Below, in pieces: positions 48,639-51,027 of a DNA stretch of 51,027 nt (positions are counted from its first letter, which is position 1; every line of letters begins with the position of its first letter). A model generated the notes under the pieces. That model was not told where the DNA came from. It saw only the letters and a program-made list of their open reading frames with translations, and made no database searches. The translations under genes were made by a program, and so were the position numbers. This stretch comes from Streptomyces sp. I05A-00742 (GTDB lineage Bacteria > Actinomycetota > Actinomycetes > Streptomycetales > Streptomycetaceae), in NCBI RefSeq assembly GCF_013055795.1, contig NZ_JABETO010000012.1, positions 81,093 through 132,119 of the forward strand. The letters run 5' to 3'.

Positions 48639-51027
48639 ATGGCATTCAATCACTTACCGGCAGGCGCGCACGACGCCTTGACGCCATTGTCCGTCACGCC
48701 AGTGACACACTCGATGTCGATGGCCAACGATCAACTCCCGCCGGAGGCGGGCGTGCACCCCATTCCCCGGGCGGTCCTGGACAGGCTCGCCACCGGGGCA
48801 GGCCGGGCTGCACGCATCACTCATACGGAGCACTTGCCCCCTCGACCCGGACGTCATGCCGCCTGGCCCGAGAAGATCCGGCCGGAAGTGATCGATGCCA
48901 TCCGGGCCGCCGGCATCACCCGGCCGTGGGCCCACCAAGCCCTGATGGCCGAGCACGCCCTGCGCGGCGAATCCGTGGTCGTGGCCACCGGAACCGCCTC
49001 CGGGAAGTCCCTCGCCTACCTCGCCCCCGTCCTCAGCACCCTCCTGGACGGCTCCGAGGCCCCCAACGGCCGCGGCACCACCGCCCTCTACCTGGCCCCC
49101 ACCAAGGCCCTCGCCGCCGACCAGCGACGGGCCGTGCAGGAGCTCGCCGCGCCCCTCGGCAAGGCCGTCCGGCCCGCCGTCCACGACGGCGACACCCCGT
49201 TCGAGGAACGCGAGTGGGTGCGGCAGTACGCCAACTACGCGCTCACCAACCCCGACATGCTCCACCGCTCGATCCTGCCCTCCCACCCGCGATGGGCCTC
49301 CTTCCTGCGCGCCCTGCGCTACGTCGTCGTCGACGAGTGCCACACCTACCGCGGCGTCTTCGGCTCCCACGTCGCCCAGGTGCTGCGCCGACTGCGCCGG
49401 CTCTGCGCCCGCTACGGCTCCGAACCCGTCTTCCTGCTCGCCTCGGCCACCGCCTCCGAACCCGCCGCCGCGGCGACCCGCCTCACCGGCGTCCCGGTGG
49501 TGGAGATCACGGACGACGCCTCGCCCCGCGGCGAACTGGTCTTCGCCCTCTGGGAGCCACCGCTCACCGAGCTCCACGGCGAACGGGGCGCGCCCGTCCG
49601 CCGCACCGCCACCGCCGAGACCGCCGACCTGCTCACCGACCTCGCCGTACAGGGCGTCCGCACCGTCGCCTTCGTCCGCTCCCGGCGCAGCGCCGAGCTG
49701 GTCGCCCTCATAGCCCAGGAACGCCTGGCGGCCGTCGACCGCTCCCTCCCCTCCCGCGTCGCCGCCTACCGCGGCGGCTACCTCCCCGAGGAGCGCCGCG
49801 CCATCGAGCGCGCCCTCCACACCGGTGAACTGCTCGGCCTGTCCGCCACCACCGCCCTGGAACTCGGCGTGGACGTGGCCGGGCTCGACGCCGTCCTCCT
49901 CTCCGGCTACCCGGGCACCCGCGCCTCCCTGTGGCAGCAGGCCGGCCGCGCGGGCCGCCGCGGCCAGGGCGCCCTGGCCGTGCTCGTCGCCCGCGACGAC
50001 CCGCTGGACACCTACCTGGTGCACCACCCGGAGGCGCTGTTCCGGCAGCCCGTGGAGGCCACCGTCCTCGACCCCGACAACCCGTACGTCCTCACCCCCC
50101 ACCTGTGCGCGGCCGCCGAGGAACTCCCGCTCACCGAGGACGACCTGTCACTCTTCGGCCCGGAGACACGGAGCCTGCTCACCCGGCTCGAACTGCGCAA
50201 GCTGCTGCGCCGCCGCGGCTCCGCCTGGCACTGGACCCGCCGCGAACGCGCCGCCGACCTCACCGGCATCCGGGGCGAGGACGGACGCCCCGTCCAGATC
50301 GTCGAGGAGGGCACCGGACGGCTGCTGGGCACGGTGGACGCGTCCGCCGCCCACACCACCGTCCACGAGGGCGCCGTCCACCTCCACCAGGGCCGCAGCT
50401 ACCTCGTCCGCCGGCTCGACCTGGACGACTCCGTGGCCCTGGTCGAGGAGGCCGACCCGCCTTACTCCACGACGGCCCGCGACACCACGACCGTCTCCGT
50501 CCTGGAAACCGGCCGGGAGATCCCCTGGGGGGACGCACGGCTGTGCTTCGGGTCGGTGGAGGTCACCAACCAGGTCGTCTCCTTCCTCCGGCGCCGGATC
50601 ATCACCGGCGAGGTCCTCGGCGAGTCCAAACTCGACCTGCCGCCGCGCACACTGCGCACCCGGGCGGTGTGGTGGACCGTCACCGAGGACCAACTCGACG
50701 AGGCCCGCATCCCGCCGGAAGCCCTCGGCGGCGCCCTGCACGCCGCGGAACACGCCTCCATCGGCATGCTCCCGCTCTTCGCCACCTGCGACCGCTGGGA
50801 CATCGGGGGCGTCTCCGTCCCCCTCCACCCCGACACCCTCCTGCCCACCGTCTTCGTCTACGACGGCCACCCGGGAGGCGCCGGCTTCGCCGAGCGCGCC
50901 TTCCACACGGCCGCCCGCTGGCTCGCCGCCACCCGCGAGGCCATCGCCGCCTGCGAGTGCGCCTCCGGCTGCCCTTCCTGCATCCAGTCGCCCAAGTGCG
51001 GCAACGGCAACGACCCCCTCGACAAAC
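48639..51027 (+). CDS. DEAD/DEAH-box helicase with DUF1998 C-terminal domain (partial at right edge)
   Basis: At least 796 residues; the frame is open at the window edge. Possible starts are ATG 48639, 48714 and 48720. The first adds [20 protein letters not shown] and includes a TTA codon (48654-48656). [20 protein letters not shown] precedes the helicase core: [20 protein letters not shown] (Q motif), [18 protein letters not shown] (motif I), [11 protein letters not shown] (DECH, motif II), [10 protein letters not shown] (III), [20 protein letters not shown] (V) and [12 protein letters not shown] (VI). The DUF1998 region follows, with [20 protein letters not shown] as a four-Cys zinc site. 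It resembles Hrq1/YprA helicases in DNA repair; the true role is inferred. Confidence 0.93.
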   Translation, partial: MAFNHLPAGAHDALTPLSVTPVTHSMSMANDQLPPEAGVHPIPRAVLDRLATGAGRAARITHTEHLPPRPGRHAAWPEKIRPEVIDAIRAAGITRPWAHQALMAEHALRGESVVVATGTASGKSLAYLAPVLSTLLDGSEAPNGRGTTALYLAPTKALAADQRRAVQELAAPLGKAVRPAVHDGDTPFEEREWVRQYANYALTNPDMLHRSILPSHPRWASFLRALRYVVVDECHTYRGVFGSHVAQVLRRLRRLCARYGSEPVFLLASATASEPAAAATRLTGVPVVEITDDASPRGELVFALWEPPLTELHGERGAPVRRTATAETADLLTDLAVQGVRTVAFVRSRRSAELVALIAQERLAAVDRSLPSRVAAYRGGYLPEERRAIERALHTGELLGLSATTALELGVDVAGLDAVLLSGYPGTRASLWQQAGRAGRRGQGALAVLVARDDPLDTYLVHHPEALFRQPVEATVLDPDNPYVLTPHLCAAAEELPLTEDDLSLFGPETRSLLTRLELRKLLRRRGSAWHWTRRERAADLTGIRGEDGRPVQIVEEGTGRLLGTVDASAAHTTVHEGAVHLHQGRSYLVRRLDLDDSVALVEEADPPYSTTARDTTTVSVLETGREIPWGDARLCFGSVEVTNQVVSFLRRRIITGEVLGESKLDLPPRTLRTRAVWWTVTEDQLDEARIPPEALGGALHAAEHASIGMLPLFATCDRWDIGGVSVPLHPDTLLPTVFVYDGHPGGAGFAERAFHTAARWLAATREAIAACECASGCPSCIQSPKCGNGNDPLDK

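Overview
This window is chromosomal DNA from a high-GC actinomycete, almost certainly Streptomyces. The GC content is very high with strong third-position bias. The right arm carries the conserved block tap-like peptidase / holB / tmk fusion / topA / methyltransferase / lipoprotein / H+-pyrophosphatase / anti-sigma factor / bldG / DUF1998 helicase, whose gene order I recall from the S. coelicolor SCO3540-SCO3550 region. The left part carries families typical of Streptomyces (DUF397 with a DUF5753 XRE regulator, ECF41, IucA/IucC synthetases).

Region by region. 1-1.65 kb: end of an ABC exporter (ATPase tail, DrrB-like permease) with a MerR regulator. 1.7-9.3 kb: accessory DNA rich in broken genes: a decapitated TetR, a TIGR03086 fragment, an ankyrin-HEAT protein, three tandem paralogous small secreted proteins (5305-6425), a Tn3 transposase remnant, a SUKH gene, an IS5-type element with an internal deletion, a VOC protein and a serine-recombinase remnant. 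9.4-13.7 kb: two coupled Cys-rich small genes, the XRE/DUF397 pair, a Pro/Glu-rich HTH protein and a ParB-like hypothetical. 13.7-21.1 kb: acyl-CoA dehydrogenase flanked by a 39-nt inverted repeat, a cupin with a palindromic operator, a divergent pair of NIS (IucA/IucC) synthetases, and an ECF41 sigma factor facing its SDR target with a recognisable ECF41-type promoter. 21.3-31.5 kb: pentapeptide protein, more gene debris, a membrane protein, an SGNH hydrolase, two secreted proteins, a divergent DUF4097/GbsR unit with operators, an FtsX-like permease, a broken hydrolase and an integrase scar beside tRNA-Thr(CGT). 31.8-51.0 kb: conserved core.

How the genes fit together. The core block couples DNA replication (holB, tmk), topology (topA), energy (hppA) and the BldG anti-anti-sigma switch with its anti-sigma partner. 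The accessory half contains several self-contained regulator/target units: ECF41-SDR, GbsR-DUF4097, MerR-ABC exporter and XRE-DUF397. The least explained item is the three-gene family of small secreted proteins that share an ADTN start and a LIDY-ending block. I found no CRISPR array and no rRNA. All assignments come from reading motifs; no database search was run.
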